In this document: positions 44,401 to 53,120 of the stretch, piece after piece
Numbering within the stretch: the first letter of the stretch is position 1
Layout: every line of letters starts with the position of its first letter
NCBI GenBank assembly: GCA_039184865.1
Contig: JBCDAV010000005.1
Coordinates: forward strand, 1-64,000
Direction: 5' to 3'
DNA from: Thermohalobaculum sp039184865
Lineage (GTDB): Bacteria; Pseudomonadota; Alphaproteobacteria; Rhodobacterales; Rhodobacteraceae
DNA length: 64,000 bases
Translations under genes and position numbers: made by a program
The notes under the pieces: model-generated
The model's database searches: none
Told to the model about the DNA's origin: nothing
The model's input: the letters and a program-made list of their open reading frames with translations, nothing else

Positions 44401-47400
44401 TTGTACGCGGCGATCTCCGCATCCAGCACCGAATCCGCGACGCCGTCGCCGTTCAGGTCGCCGACCGGCGATCCGGCAAAGGTCGCGGGCGAGGTCGAGC
44501 CCGAGATGTCGATCACGAACAGGATGTTGTGCTTCGGCACGCTTCCGGCCGTGGCAGCACCCTCGACCGTATAGGTCAGGTCGAACGTGTCGGTCTCGCC
44601 ACCGACGAGGTCGATGAAGTTGTCGCCGCCATCGAAGGTGAACGATCCGTCCTCACCGACCGTGACGATACCGCTCCGGCCGCCGTCCGTGGTGACGGTG
44701 AACGGCGTGTCGACCGTCTGCGCCACGCCGTCTTCAGCGACGTTGATCACGCTCAGCGTGCCGTCGTTCGGGGTGTCGTTGTCCAGGATGTTCGCCGAGA
44801 TGTCCTCTTCCTCGGCAACCGAGAACGCATCGTCGACCGCATCGACCGGAACGCCCTTGCCGTTCACGATGACAGTGACGGTCGCCGTGTCGGTGAACTG
44901 GCCATCCGAGATCGTGTAGCTGATCTGGAAGCTGTCGGTCTGGGCATCGTTCAGGTCCGCGAACCCGGCACCCGGATCAAAGGTCAGGTTGCCCGTGTCA
45001 TCGACCAAGACCGTCCCCGACCGCCCTTCGGCCGTCGTGACGGCAAAGGTCGTGCCCGTCGCGTTTCCGGCCACGTCGGTGATCGTCAGCGCATCGTCTT
45101 CCGGATCGCTGTCATTGGCCAGGATGTTGATCGTGCCGGCGGTGTCTTCGTCGACCGTCAGCGCGTCGTTCAGGGCGTCCGGCCCCTCGTTCAGGCCGTT
45201 GATGGTCACCGTGATCGTCGCGGTGTCCTGATCGCCCGGGATCACCGGAGCCGTGTCGACCAGTGCCGCGGTCAGGGCGTCGGTCGTCGTGACGATCTCG
45301 GCCCCGCCGGTGTTATCGATAACATTTAGCTGCTCGAGCACCGCACCCGTGCCGACGCCGACCGCGTTCAGTTCCGCCCCGAAGCGCGAGGCAAGCTCAG
45401 CGGATTCGTCATCGAACGCGCCGCCGCGATTCTGCTCGCCGTCCGACAGGAAGTAGACGATGTTCTTGTCGTCGGTGGTCGCGGCCTGGTCCTCGAACCA
45501 GTCGATCGAGGTCTGCAGCGGTGCCTCGAAGTTCGTCCACCCGGCATCGGTCAGACCTTCGAGAGCCGCGTCGAGATCTGCGCCACCCGGCTTGAAGGTG
45601 CCGAGAAGCTGGCTGTCGATGAACTGCGTCGAGCCCGGATCGTTTCCGGCGAAGACGATCAGACCGATATCGACCTTGTCGTCGGTCAGGCCGCTGTCCG
45701 CGATCTGCTGGCTCAGCGCCTTGTAGGCAGCGATCTCAGCGTCGAGAACCGAGTTCTCAACGCCGTCGCCGTTCTGATCGCCCACGGCACTGCCACCGAA
45801 CTGCGCCGGAGACACCGAACCCGAGATGTCGATGATGAACAGGATGTTGTGCTTGGGAATGTCCCCGGCCCGCGCCGCACCCTCGACCGTGTAGGTCAGG
45901 TCGAAGGTATCGGTCTCGCCCTGGGCCATCTCGATGAAGTTCTCGCCGCCATCGAACGTGAACGAGCCGTCGACATCGACCGTAACCGTACCGGTCCGGC
46001 CATTGTCGGTCGTCACCGTGAAGGAGGAGCCGACCGTCTGGGCAACGCCGTCCTCGGCGACGCCGATCACCGTCAGGCTGCCGTCGTTCGGCGTATCGTT
46101 GGTCAGAACGTTGGCCGCGATGTCCTGATCCTCGTTGATCGAGAAGGCATCGTCGATTGCATCGACCGGTACGCCCTTGCCGTTGACCACCACAGTCACG
46201 GTCGCGGTGTCGCTGAACTGGCCGTCCGAGATCGTGTAGCTGATCTGGAAGCTGTCGGTCTCGGTGTCGTTCAGGTCCTCGAAACCGGTCCCGGGATCGA
46301 AGGTCAGGTTGCCTGTGGCGTCGACCGTGACCGTGCCCATCCGGCCTTCCGCCGTCGTCACGCTGAAGCTCGTACCCACCGAGTTTCCGGCAATGTCGGT
46401 GATCGACAGCGCGTCATTCTCGGGATCGCTGTCATTGGCGAGGATGTTGACGCTGCCAACGACATCTTCATCGACCGTGAGTGCGTCGTTCAGGGCATCG
46501 GGGCCCTCGTTCAGCCCGTTGACCGTGACGGTGACCGTCGCCGTGGCCGTGGCCGGGGTCGCAACGGCCTTGCTGACCACGACATTCAGCGTCGAGGCAT
46601 CGAGAACGCGCTCGGCACCGCCGGTGTTGTCCAGATCGTTCAGGTAATCGAGATCCGAGTTTGCACCGACACCGATCCCGTGGATCTGAGCGTCGTACGT
46701 GCCCGCGATCCGGCTGACCTCGTCGCCGTAGTCGGCGTTCGTCTGGGAGACATAATCGCCATCGTCATCGACCCCGATTATCGGGCGTCCGTCGGACAAG
46801 AAGACGAGCTTGTTCGCGGCATTGTCGCCCTGCTGGCCGGCAAACCAGGTCTCGGCCTCCTGCAGGCCCGCCTCGTAGTTCGTCCAGCCGCCCGAGTCGA
46901 TGTCCGTCAGCGTATCGAAGAGGTTGGAGTCGTCGATCGAGAACGTTCCGAGCGTCTCGGCGTCGATCGTCGCGAACCCGGACGCGATGCCGCTGAAGGT
47001 GACGATGCCGACATCGATGTTCGCCGGATCGACGCCGTCCGCGATCAGACCGTTTACCGCTGCAATCACCGCGGCGATCTCGGCATCGAGCACCGTGTCC
47101 GCGACCCCGTCATTGTTGACGTCGCCGACGCCCACGCCGTCGAAGGCGTTGTTGCCGCTGGTGCCGACCGTCGAGTTCGAGATGTCGATCACGAAGAGCA
47201 GGTTGTGCTTCACGTCGGCGGTCGGATCGTCGGAGATCGTGTAGGTCAGCTCGAACGTGTCGGTTTCGCCCTGGGCCAGAGCCTGGAAGTTGTCGTCGGG
47301 GTCGAACGAGAAGCTGCCATCCGCCTGGACCGTCACCGTCCCGGTGAAGCCGTTTGCAGTCGTGACCTGGAACGCTTCGCCAACGCCGCGCCCGTCGACG

Positions 47401-48347
47401 TCGATGACCGTGATCGCATCGCCGTCGGGATCGCTGTCGTTTGCCAGCAGGTTGCCGGAAACCGACGTCTCCTCGTCCGTGACAAAGGCGTCATCGACGG
47501 CAACAGGTGCGTTGTTGGACGGCTCGCAGGGCTTCAGTTCGAGCTTGTCGATCCGGAGAAACTCGCCGCCGTCGCTTCCGGCCCAGAGCGTGATCGTATC
47601 GCCCTGTGCGAGATCAAGCTCCGGAAGGGTGAACTGCGAAAATCCGCCATTGTCGGAGCCGCCGCCGTCCGTGTCACGGTTCAGCGTGATCGTCCCGACG
47701 GCAACGCCGTTGACCTTGACGATGATGTCGCTCTGCCCGTCGGACTCGTCCTGCGCGAAGACGGTGAGGTTGTAGCACCCGGTCGGCCCATTGAACGAGG
47801 TCGAGATATCGCCGCTTTCCCCGGCACCGTCGATCTTGACCAGTTCGCCGGAGGACGCCTGATCGCCGTGCACGACATCGAAGTTGTAGAGGTTCATGTC
47901 CTCGGCCTCGATCACGATGCAATCGGGATCGGCCGGGGGGACGAAGTTATCGATAACAATGCGGTCGACCCGGACGTACTCGTACTCGTTGCCGTCGAGC
48001 GCGATCGAAAAGCTCTCACCGTTCTCGATCTGGACGTTGTCGAACGTTACCGCGCTGAAACCGCCATCGTTCGAACCGCCACCATCGGTGTCGGCGTCGA
48101 GCGTCACCGTGCCGACGACGACCCCGTCGACAATCAGGTCGATCTGGCTCTGCCCGTCGCTTTCGTCCTGCACATAGATCGTGAAGGAGTAGGTCCCGGT
48201 CTCGCCGTCGAAGGTCGTGCTGAGGGTTCCCGACTCCATGAAGTCATCGAGTCTCACAAGCTCGCCGCCGGAGGCCTGATCACCGCTGACGACCTCGAGG
48301 TCGTCGCTGAGTGTCATGTCTTCTGCTTCGATGGTGTAAGTGGTCAT
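41457..48347 (-). CDS. 2,296-residue cadherin-like repeat protein with VWA and PA14 domains
   Basis: The product appears extracellular and calcium-rich. Residues 1-135 and 144-272 are two CBM-like beta-sandwiches, each opening with IEAEDM. Then come eight bacterial cadherin-like (tandem-95 type) repeats with NDSDP and TFDP motifs. VWA domains at about 379-589, 827-1041 and 1267-1482 show DISNS or DISGS metal-site motifs; a PA14 domain sits at about 1594-1746; a VWA-like domain with DSSFE follows at about 1989-2165. Three VWAs and the PA14 interrupt repeats 1, 3, 5 and 6 before their last strand. There is no N-terminal signal peptide and no RTX run; the tail ends SFVFDLA, compatible with type I secretion. 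ATG 48347 follows GCAGGAC. Confidence 0.88.
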   Translation of the reverse strand: MTTYTIEAEDMTLSDDLEVVSGDQASGGELVRLDDFMESGTLSTTFDGETGTYSFTIYVQDESDGQSQIDLIVDGVVVGTVTLDADTDGGGSNDGGFSAVTFDNVQIENGESFSIALDGNEYEYVRVDRIVIDNFVPPADPDCIVIEAEDMNLYNFDVVHGDQASSGELVKIDGAGESGDISTSFNGPTGCYNLTVFAQDESDGQSDIIVKVNGVAVGTITLNRDTDGGGSDNGGFSQFTLPELDLAQGDTITLWAGSDGGEFLRIDKLELKPCEPSNNAPVAVDDAFVTDEETSVSGNLLANDSDPDGDAITVIDVDGRGVGEAFQVTTANGFTGTVTVQADGSFSFDPDDNFQALAQGETDTFELTYTISDDPTADVKHNLLFVIDISNSTVGTSGNNAFDGVGVGDVNNDGVADTVLDAEIAAVIAAVNGLIADGVDPANIDVGIVTFSGIASGFATIDAETLGTFSIDDSNLFDTLTDIDSGGWTNYEAGLQEAETWFAGQQGDNAANKLVFLSDGRPIIGVDDDGDYVSQTNADYGDEVSRIAGTYDAQIHGIGVGANSDLDYLNDLDNTGGAERVLDASTLNVVVSKAVATPATATATVTVTVNGLNEGPDALNDALTVDEDVVGSVNILANDSDPENDALSITDIAGNSVGTSFSVTTAEGRMGTVTVDATGNLTFDPGTGFEDLNDTETDSFQISYTISDGQFSDTATVTVVVNGKGVPVDAIDDAFSINEDQDIAANVLTNDTPNDGSLTVIGVAEDGVAQTVGSSFTVTTDNGRTGTVTVDVDGSFTFDGGENFIEMAQGETDTFDLTYTVEGAARAGDIPKHNILFIIDISGSVSPAQFGGSAVGDQNGDGVENSVLDAEIAAYKALSQQIADSGLTDDKVDIGLIVFAGNDPGSTQFIDSQLLGTFKPGGADLDAALEGLTDAGWTNFEAPLQTSIDWFEDQAATTDDKNIVYFLSDGEQNRGGAFDDESAELASRFGAELNAVGVGTGAVLEQLNVIDNTGGAEIVTTTDALTAALVDTAPVIPGDQDTATITVTINGLNEGPDALNDALTVDEDTAGTINILANDSDPEDDALTITDVAGNATGTTFAVTTAEGRSGTVLVDDTGNLTFDPGAGFADLNDAQTDSFQISYTISDGQFTDTATVTVIVNGKGVPVDAVDDAFSVAEEEDISANILDNDTPNDGTLSVINVAEDGVAQTVDTPFTVTTDGGRSGIVTVGEDGSFTFDGGDNFIDLVGGETDTFDLTYTVEGAATAGSVPKHNILFVIDISGSTSPATFAGSPVGDLNGDGVADSVLDAEIAAYKALSQQIADSGLTDDKVDIGLVAFSGNNSADQTGASELLGTFKPGDAALDAALEGLTDGGFTNFEAPLQTGIQWFEDQAATTIDKNIVYFLSDGMQNVGGTFDDEAAELATRFGAELNAVGVGTDAVLGQLNVIDNTGGAEIVTTSDDLTAALVDNAPVIPGDQDTATITVTINGVGVNAGDDELRTDEATAASIDILANDSAPAGQGLCVFDISGAGAPDAQVGTAFMVTTAAGRTGMVTVQENGTFDFDPMDGFVDLDEAETDSFQLNYTMAAGAMFNELSYELYDGTPAGNTVANIPLTGALETGTAGDLDATALATAATGDSTTYAVRYTGVITIEEGGVYDFNLTSDDGSALFINGVQVIDNDGLHALLSVPGQASLSAGQHEIEILFFQNFGGAGLDLTYSGTDTGGVATSILAAAASESFETAEAVVDVMVLGLDSAPAAEPDALVTDEGVSAEINILANDSDPENDTLTVASIEGGTVGTPMTITTAAGRSGMLTVLADGTFTFDPGTGFDDLAEGATDTITLNYTATDGVSGDTASVTITVNGRNAAPVAVDDATSTSEDTAVTINILGNDSDPDDDALTIVDIQGNAVDDVFQVTTGEGRTGTVSVDQNGDFTFTPDQSFAGLNDGETDTVNVTYTISDGQFTDTAEVTVVVNGSGSPNGKVTVSGSISTVSAGQTHVVLILDSSFEATGLAAGFPVGDLDSDGNVGTVFDLMLQKVADLAQTLDDADNLTLIPSGLNFAPDSAQSFTFTAAQIKAASGSDADLAALFVDLKTTYDSTDIGIDLEESLQKAEVILNALPGEQNEVIAMTTTETFEPTMSIAAASSLEAATGADINVVYIPSGGFVSLTPFELIDNEDMVDTDTDGTFGLATLIDPAPTVSSGDLVEFGILLDGAKVQGIDETSLIDNLDGTFTFEATDIDLNGLTGELDVRAGLDRDGDPTTLEAILKLSSTVSSEDRTVEDGDSFVFDLA
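43881..46520 (-). repeat. Tandem 1.32-kb coding duplication
   Basis: Two copies of a module of 439-440 codons lie head to tail inside the giant gene. Each holds one uninterrupted repeat (starting GLNEGPDALNDALTVDED), a second repeat (GKGVPVDA) and the VWA domain nested in it. Equivalent codons are 1,320 bases apart (46,5xx against 45,18x). The VWA parts share long identical phrases such as DAEIAAYKALSQQIADSGL. It points to recent internal duplication and possible length variation between strains. Confidence 0.75.
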
Positions 48348-48871
48348 GTCCTGCGCCCCGTTCTCTCTCATCCAGCGACGGCGGACACGCGGCCCGCGAC
48401 GTCAACTTGGCGGGCATCCCCGCAAGTTCCGTGCCAAAAAATTCTTCACCCCGTTTGTGCCGACAATCACCCTATGCCGGACACCACGTCCCGTTCTCCG
48501 ACGGACCCCGCAGCGGCATTCCGTAACAGATTTTGAGGGGAAAACTTGGCGAATTTTGTTCAAATTGTGATTCTTGGCGCCCATGCATATTTAAGCGAGA
48601 TGCATCCTGCAAAGCTCAATCTGGGGTAGAAAAAACGTCTCATTTTTGAACGTTTCGTAGACAGGCTTCGTGCGGCGTTAATTACTTGGGAGAATCATCT
48701 CTCACTGCGTTGCGCTCGCGCTCTGGGAGAACGCCGACTGTGCAGTTCGCAACTTTGGCAACTCAAATTGTGGTGAAAGATGCAGTTCGCACCCCGGATT
48801 GGAAATCCGGCAGCCTCTGATCGGGCAATTTCCGGGCGATCCGGACCCGACAAAATGCCCTTGGCGGGTGC
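48348..48871. other. Long intergenic region upstream of the giant-protein gene
   Basis: About 520 bases lie between the peptide-transporter permease stop and the giant-protein start. An AT-rich stretch at 48540-48660 is a likely promoter area. TGCAGTTCGCA occurs twice, near 48741 and 48782. The only longer frame is a shadow with no ribosome site. Confidence 0.45.
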
Positions 48872-50041
48872 TCAGGAATAGGGGTCGAGCGCGTCGCGGA
48901 GCGCATCGCCGAGGAAGCTGAACGCAAGCACGACGAGGATCACCGGAAGCATCGGCGTGAGGATCCACGGATAGAGTTCCAGAGCGCCGAGATTGGCTTT
49001 CAGGGCGTCGTTCAGCATCAGCCCCCAGGAGACCGACGGCGAGCGGATTCCGAAGCCGAGGAAGGACAGTGCCGTCTCGCCCAGGATCATCGCGGGGATC
49101 GACAGCGATGCCGAGGCGATCAGATGGCTCATGAAGTTCGGCATCATGTGCGCCCGGATGATGCGGGACGGTTTCGCGCCCATCAGTTCGGCCGCGCGGA
49201 CATAGTCTTCCTCGCGTAGCGCGAGGAATTTCGACCTGACCGCGCGCGCAAGGCCCGGCCAGTCGAGAAGCCCGAGGATGACGGATATCATCGCGAACAC
49301 CGCCAGCGAGTTCCAGTTCACTGGAACGGCGGCGGATAGCGCCAGCCAGATCGGCAGTTCGGGGAGCGAGCGAAAGATCTCGATCAGGCGCTGCACCGTG
49401 GCGTCGACCCAGCCGCCGAAATACCCGGCCATCCCGCCGAGCACGAGACCGATGACGAAGCTGACCGTGACGCCGATCAGACCGATGGTCATCGACAGCC
49501 GCGCCCCGTGCAGGATGCGGCTGAGCACGTCCCGTCCGAGCCTGTCGGACCCCAGGAGGTGGAGATTGCCCTCACCCGGCGGGCAGATGATCTTGAAGCT
49601 CGTCTTCACCAGGCCCGCGAGATATTCGCCCTCGCCGCAGGACGAGAACATCTCGATCGGGATGATGTCGTGGTAGTTCGCGACCGACTTGATCAGCCCG
49701 GTCTGCTGATCGTACTCGGTCGCGGTCGGATAGGTGTGCAGGCCGACATACTCGCCCTCGTGATAGAGGTAGAGGCCCTGCGGCGGCGAATAGATCGAGT
49801 CCTCGTTGATCCGGTTCGGATTGTAGGGCGCGATCACCTCCATGAACGGCAGGCTCAGGTAGATCAGCGCGAGGAAGAGCCCGCAGAACATGCCGAGCCG
49901 GTGGCGGCGCAAGCGCCGCCAGACCAGAACCCAGGTCGGCGCGTCGAGATCGGCGCGATCCAGCATCTGGCGGTCGGCATGGGCGTCGTAATCGTCTTCG
50001 GCCACGTAATGCGGCATCGACTTGATCGGCCGGTCGCTCAT
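48872..50041 (-). CDS. Peptide-type ABC transporter permease (OppC/YejE-like)
   Basis: The 389-residue inner-membrane permease has an N-terminal OppC region (RRLRRHRLGMFCGLFLALIYL), then an unusually long periplasmic segment of about 100 residues, then the channel domain starting LLGSDRLGRDVLSR. The coupling motif EEDYVRAAELMGAKPSRIIRAH is intact. The long insertion recalls YejE-type permeases of oligopeptide and microcin C import. It ends the four-gene transporter operon. Confidence 0.9.
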   Translation of the reverse strand: MSDRPIKSMPHYVAEDDYDAHADRQMLDRADLDAPTWVLVWRRLRRHRLGMFCGLFLALIYLSLPFMEVIAPYNPNRINEDSIYSPPQGLYLYHEGEYVGLHTYPTATEYDQQTGLIKSVANYHDIIPIEMFSSCGEGEYLAGLVKTSFKIICPPGEGNLHLLGSDRLGRDVLSRILHGARLSMTIGLIGVTVSFVIGLVLGGMAGYFGGWVDATVQRLIEIFRSLPELPIWLALSAAVPVNWNSLAVFAMISVILGLLDWPGLARAVRSKFLALREEDYVRAAELMGAKPSRIIRAHMMPNFMSHLIASASLSIPAMILGETALSFLGFGIRSPSVSWGLMLNDALKANLGALELYPWILTPMLPVILVVLAFSFLGDALRDALDPYS

Positions 50042-50044
50042 CGC

Positions 50045-51073
50045 TCAGGCCCCCTTCCGTCCGCCGCCGATCCGGATGCGCGGATCGAGGATCGCCAGCA
50101 GGATGTCCGAGATCAGCATGCCGACCAGCGTCAGCGCCGATACGAACAGCAGGATGAAGCCCGACATGTAGATGTCCTGCGATTTCAGCGCCTGCAGCAG
50201 GATCGGGCCGATGGTCGGCAGGCTCATGATCACCGAGATGATCACCGAGCCGGACACGAGCTGCGGCATCAGGTTGCCGATGTCGGCGACGAACGGGTTC
50301 AGCGCCATGCGCAGGGGATACTTGATGATCCGCTTGGTCGGTCCGACGCCCTTGGCGCGCGCGGTTTCGACATAGGGCTTGTTGAGCTCGTCCATGAGGT
50401 TTGCGCGCAGGCGGCGCATCACGGCGGCGGCCGCCGAGGTACCGATAACAATTGTCGGGACAATCAGGTGGGTCGCGATGGACACGAACTTGTCCCAGCT
50501 CATCGGCTGGCCCTCGTACTGGCGGTCCATCAGCCCGCCGATCGGGATGCCGAAATACTTCGCGCCGTAGGCCAGCAGGATCAGCGCCAGCAGGAAGTTC
50601 GGCGTGGCGAGGCCGATGTAGCCGACCAGGCTGCTGAGATAGTCGATCCAGGTGTTCGAGCGCACCGCGGCGACCGTCCCTAGCGGAAGCGAGACGAAAT
50701 AGACGAAGAGGAGCGCCGAAAAGTTCACCGCGATCGTGAACCAGACGGTTTCGCCGACAACCTCGACGACCGGCTGATCAAGCTCGAAGGACCAGCCGAG
50801 ATCGCCCTGCACGAGGCCGCTGTATCCGTTCACGCCGGGCAGCGCGCCGACCCAGATCAGATACTGTTTCCAGATCGGCTGATCGAGCGCGTACTCGGCC
50901 ATCAGCGCCTCGGCCTTGGCGATGCCAGCCGCCTCGCCGGTCGCGCGCATCTCGGCGATCTGGTTCGAGAGGTAGTTGCCCTCCGGCAGGTTGATGATCC
51001 CGAAGATCAGGACCGAGATCGCCGCGAGCGTCACGAGCATCGTGGCAAAGCGCCGGATCAGGAAGATCAGCAT
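50045..51073 (-). CDS. Peptide-type ABC transporter permease (OppB/YejB-like)
   Basis: The 342-residue permease starts MLIFLIRRFATMLVTLAAIS, as in OppB/DppB proteins, and carries the coupling segment NKPYVETARAKGVGPTKRI. A long periplasmic part with the ALDQPIWKQYLIWVG phrase follows helix 1, typical of the family. ATG 51073 lies after AGGGCG; 18 more codons are open. It is 3 bases from the OppC-like gene. Confidence 0.9.
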   Translation of the reverse strand: MLIFLIRRFATMLVTLAAISVLIFGIINLPEGNYLSNQIAEMRATGEAAGIAKAEALMAEYALDQPIWKQYLIWVGALPGVNGYSGLVQGDLGWSFELDQPVVEVVGETVWFTIAVNFSALLFVYFVSLPLGTVAAVRSNTWIDYLSSLVGYIGLATPNFLLALILLAYGAKYFGIPIGGLMDRQYEGQPMSWDKFVSIATHLIVPTIVIGTSAAAAVMRRLRANLMDELNKPYVETARAKGVGPTKRIIKYPLRMALNPFVADIGNLMPQLVSGSVIISVIMSLPTIGPILLQALKSQDIYMSGFILLFVSALTLVGMLISDILLAILDPRIRIGGGRKGA

Positions 51074-51185
51074 GCCGACGCCCTGCACGCGCGAAGATCC
51101 GCACAGCGCTCCCCGCCAGACCGGCACGGTCGCGGATCATGCCACCCGTCAATGGGCATGTCATTGCAAGGCATGACCGGGTTCA

Positions 51186-53120
51186 TCAGTTCGACGAGCC
51201 CTCTTCGAAGAAGAACTCATCCATCCGGTGGACGCCGATCTGGCCGCCCGGATCCCAGGCATAGATCCCGGTGCGCGGCACGTTCTTCAGGCTGGCCGCG
51301 TGGACAACCGGAACCGGCGCGCGCGCGACCGTGCCGATGCAGAAGACCTGCTCCGCGTGCAGGGCGAGCATCTCGAGCCAGATGTCTGCCTTCTCCGCCG
51401 GACCGGGCGCCTTGCCCCATGCGCTGAACAGATCCATCAGACGCCTCGCTTCGGGCAAATCCGGCTTCTCTCCGGCGGAACCCTTGGTCTGGTAGTACTG
51501 ACCCCATTTCGGCCAGGTGAAGGTCGCCTGATCGACCGGTGCAAGATCTGTCGGTGCGGTGGCCGAGGTCGGGATGCCGATATTCCAGCCGTACCACGCG
51601 ACCATCATGGTCTGCCCGGCATAGGCCCGGTTGCGCAACACGTCACGATCCTGCGGTTTGACCAGCAGCCGGATGCCAAGCTCGGCCCAGGTGGCGCCGA
51701 TCAGTTCCAGCGTGTCCTCGACCTCGCTGCGTTCGCCTGCCGTCTCGACGATGATCTCCATCAGCCGCCCGTCCTTCAGGCGCCGGATGCCCGCCGGATT
51801 GCGCTCGGCCAGACCGATCTCGTCGAGCAGCCTGTTGGCCTCGTCCAGATCGAACTGGGTCCACGCCTTGGCGTTCGCCTCGTCAAAGAACGGGCTTTCC
51901 TCAAGCGCCGAGACCGCGCGCGGCTTGGCAAGACCGTAGTACAGCACCTTGTTGATCGCCTTGCGGCTGATCCCCATGCTGAGCGCACGGCGGAACCGGA
52001 CATCGCGGAACAGCTCGCGCCAGCCCGGGTCGACATAGTTCAGGTTCGGGTAGATCGCGACTTCGTTGGCCGAGCCGGACTGCCAGAGGCGCGTGATGTA
52101 TCCGTTTTCCTTCTGGCGCTGCTTCAGGACCGGGGCGTCCGAGAACCCTAGCGAGCGTACCTGCAGCGTCGCCTCGCCCTGGCTCGCCTTCAAGGGGATC
52201 AGGCCGGACGCGGCGATCTCGAGTTCGACCTGATCGAGATATGGAAGCTGGCGTCCTTGGCCATCGATGCGATGGTAATAGGGATTGCGTTTCAACACGT
52301 AGCGCTTCGAGTTCTTCTTGTTCTGGTTCACCCAGGGTTGCAGCACCGGCAGTTTCGGATTGTCGTTCTTGTAGAGATTGTCCTTGCGATTGTGCAGGGC
52401 GGCCCAGGTCTTCTTGCCGGAGTTCTCGACGCGCTCAGCGAGCTTGTCGGGCGGCGCGAACTTGGCGTGATACTTCTTCATGTAGTGGGCGGGGCGATAG
52501 ATGTAGACCGGTCGCGCCTGAGCCAAAGCCGGCAGAAAGCGCGGGTTCGGCTTCGGCCATGTGTAGGAAATGGTCACCTCGTCGAGCACGACGACATCAG
52601 GCGCCTGTCCCTCGACAAGCATTTCGACCGGCGGGCCAGAGGGCGTGAGCTCCTGGTTCAGAGCAACGTCTTCCCACCAGTAGCGAAGGTCCTCGGTCGT
52701 GAACGGCTTGCCGTCGGACCAGCGATGCCCCTGCCTGAGATAGAACGTGACCGTGCGGCCATCGGCGCTGACGTCGTAGTCGCGCAGGATGTCGGGCACG
52801 AGGTCGTAATTCTCGTCGTAGCCGACGAGCCGCGCGTAGCCCCAGACGGACATGTAGCGGATATCCTTGGATCGCGAGACGAACATCCGCAAAGTCCCAC
52901 CGTGCCGTCCGAACTCACGGTCGCGCCCTTCGAGATCGACGATCATCGGCTCGGCCGGGACACGGTTCTCGATCGCCGGCAGATCGCCCTCGGGCGCGAT
53001 CGATCCTTGCAGGGAGGCGGTTTCGATCAGCGGCCCGGGATAAACCGGCGTCTCGGCGGATGCCGGCCCGATCCATGCCAGGCAGGCGACCACTCCCAGG
53101 CTCATTCGCCAATCAATCAT
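51186..53120 (-). CDS. Family 5 ABC transporter substrate-binding protein (peptide-type)
   Basis: The 644-residue periplasmic protein has a signal peptide (residues 1-22, ending PASA) and the SBP_bac_5 domain: FYLRQGHRWSDGKPFTTEDLRYWW, then LPYLDQVELEIA and the RFRRALSMGISRKAINKVL motif. It is about 100 residues longer than DppA/OppA. Likely ligands are peptides or other amide or amine compounds. The ATG overlaps the ATPase TGA by 4 bases. Confidence 0.9.
   Translation of the reverse strand: MIDWRMSLGVVACLAWIGPASAETPVYPGPLIETASLQGSIAPEGDLPAIENRVPAEPMIVDLEGRDREFGRHGGTLRMFVSRSKDIRYMSVWGYARLVGYDENYDLVPDILRDYDVSADGRTVTFYLRQGHRWSDGKPFTTEDLRYWWEDVALNQELTPSGPPVEMLVEGQAPDVVVLDEVTISYTWPKPNPRFLPALAQARPVYIYRPAHYMKKYHAKFAPPDKLAERVENSGKKTWAALHNRKDNLYKNDNPKLPVLQPWVNQNKKNSKRYVLKRNPYYHRIDGQGRQLPYLDQVELEIAASGLIPLKASQGEATLQVRSLGFSDAPVLKQRQKENGYITRLWQSGSANEVAIYPNLNYVDPGWRELFRDVRFRRALSMGISRKAINKVLYYGLAKPRAVSALEESPFFDEANAKAWTQFDLDEANRLLDEIGLAERNPAGIRRLKDGRLMEIIVETAGERSEVEDTLELIGATWAELGIRLLVKPQDRDVLRNRAYAGQTMMVAWYGWNIGIPTSATAPTDLAPVDQATFTWPKWGQYYQTKGSAGEKPDLPEARRLMDLFSAWGKAPGPAEKADIWLEMLALHAEQVFCIGTVARAPVPVVHAASLKNVPRTGIYAWDPGGQIGVHRMDEFFFEEGSSN

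Noticed and set aside
42621..45329. 902-codon plus-strand open frame
   Set aside because: It is antisense to the repeat protein; the apparent repeats are the reverse frame of the VWA duplications.
45849..48536. 895-codon plus-strand open frame
   Set aside because: Shadow of the giant protein on the opposite strand, with no ribosome site or recognised domain.
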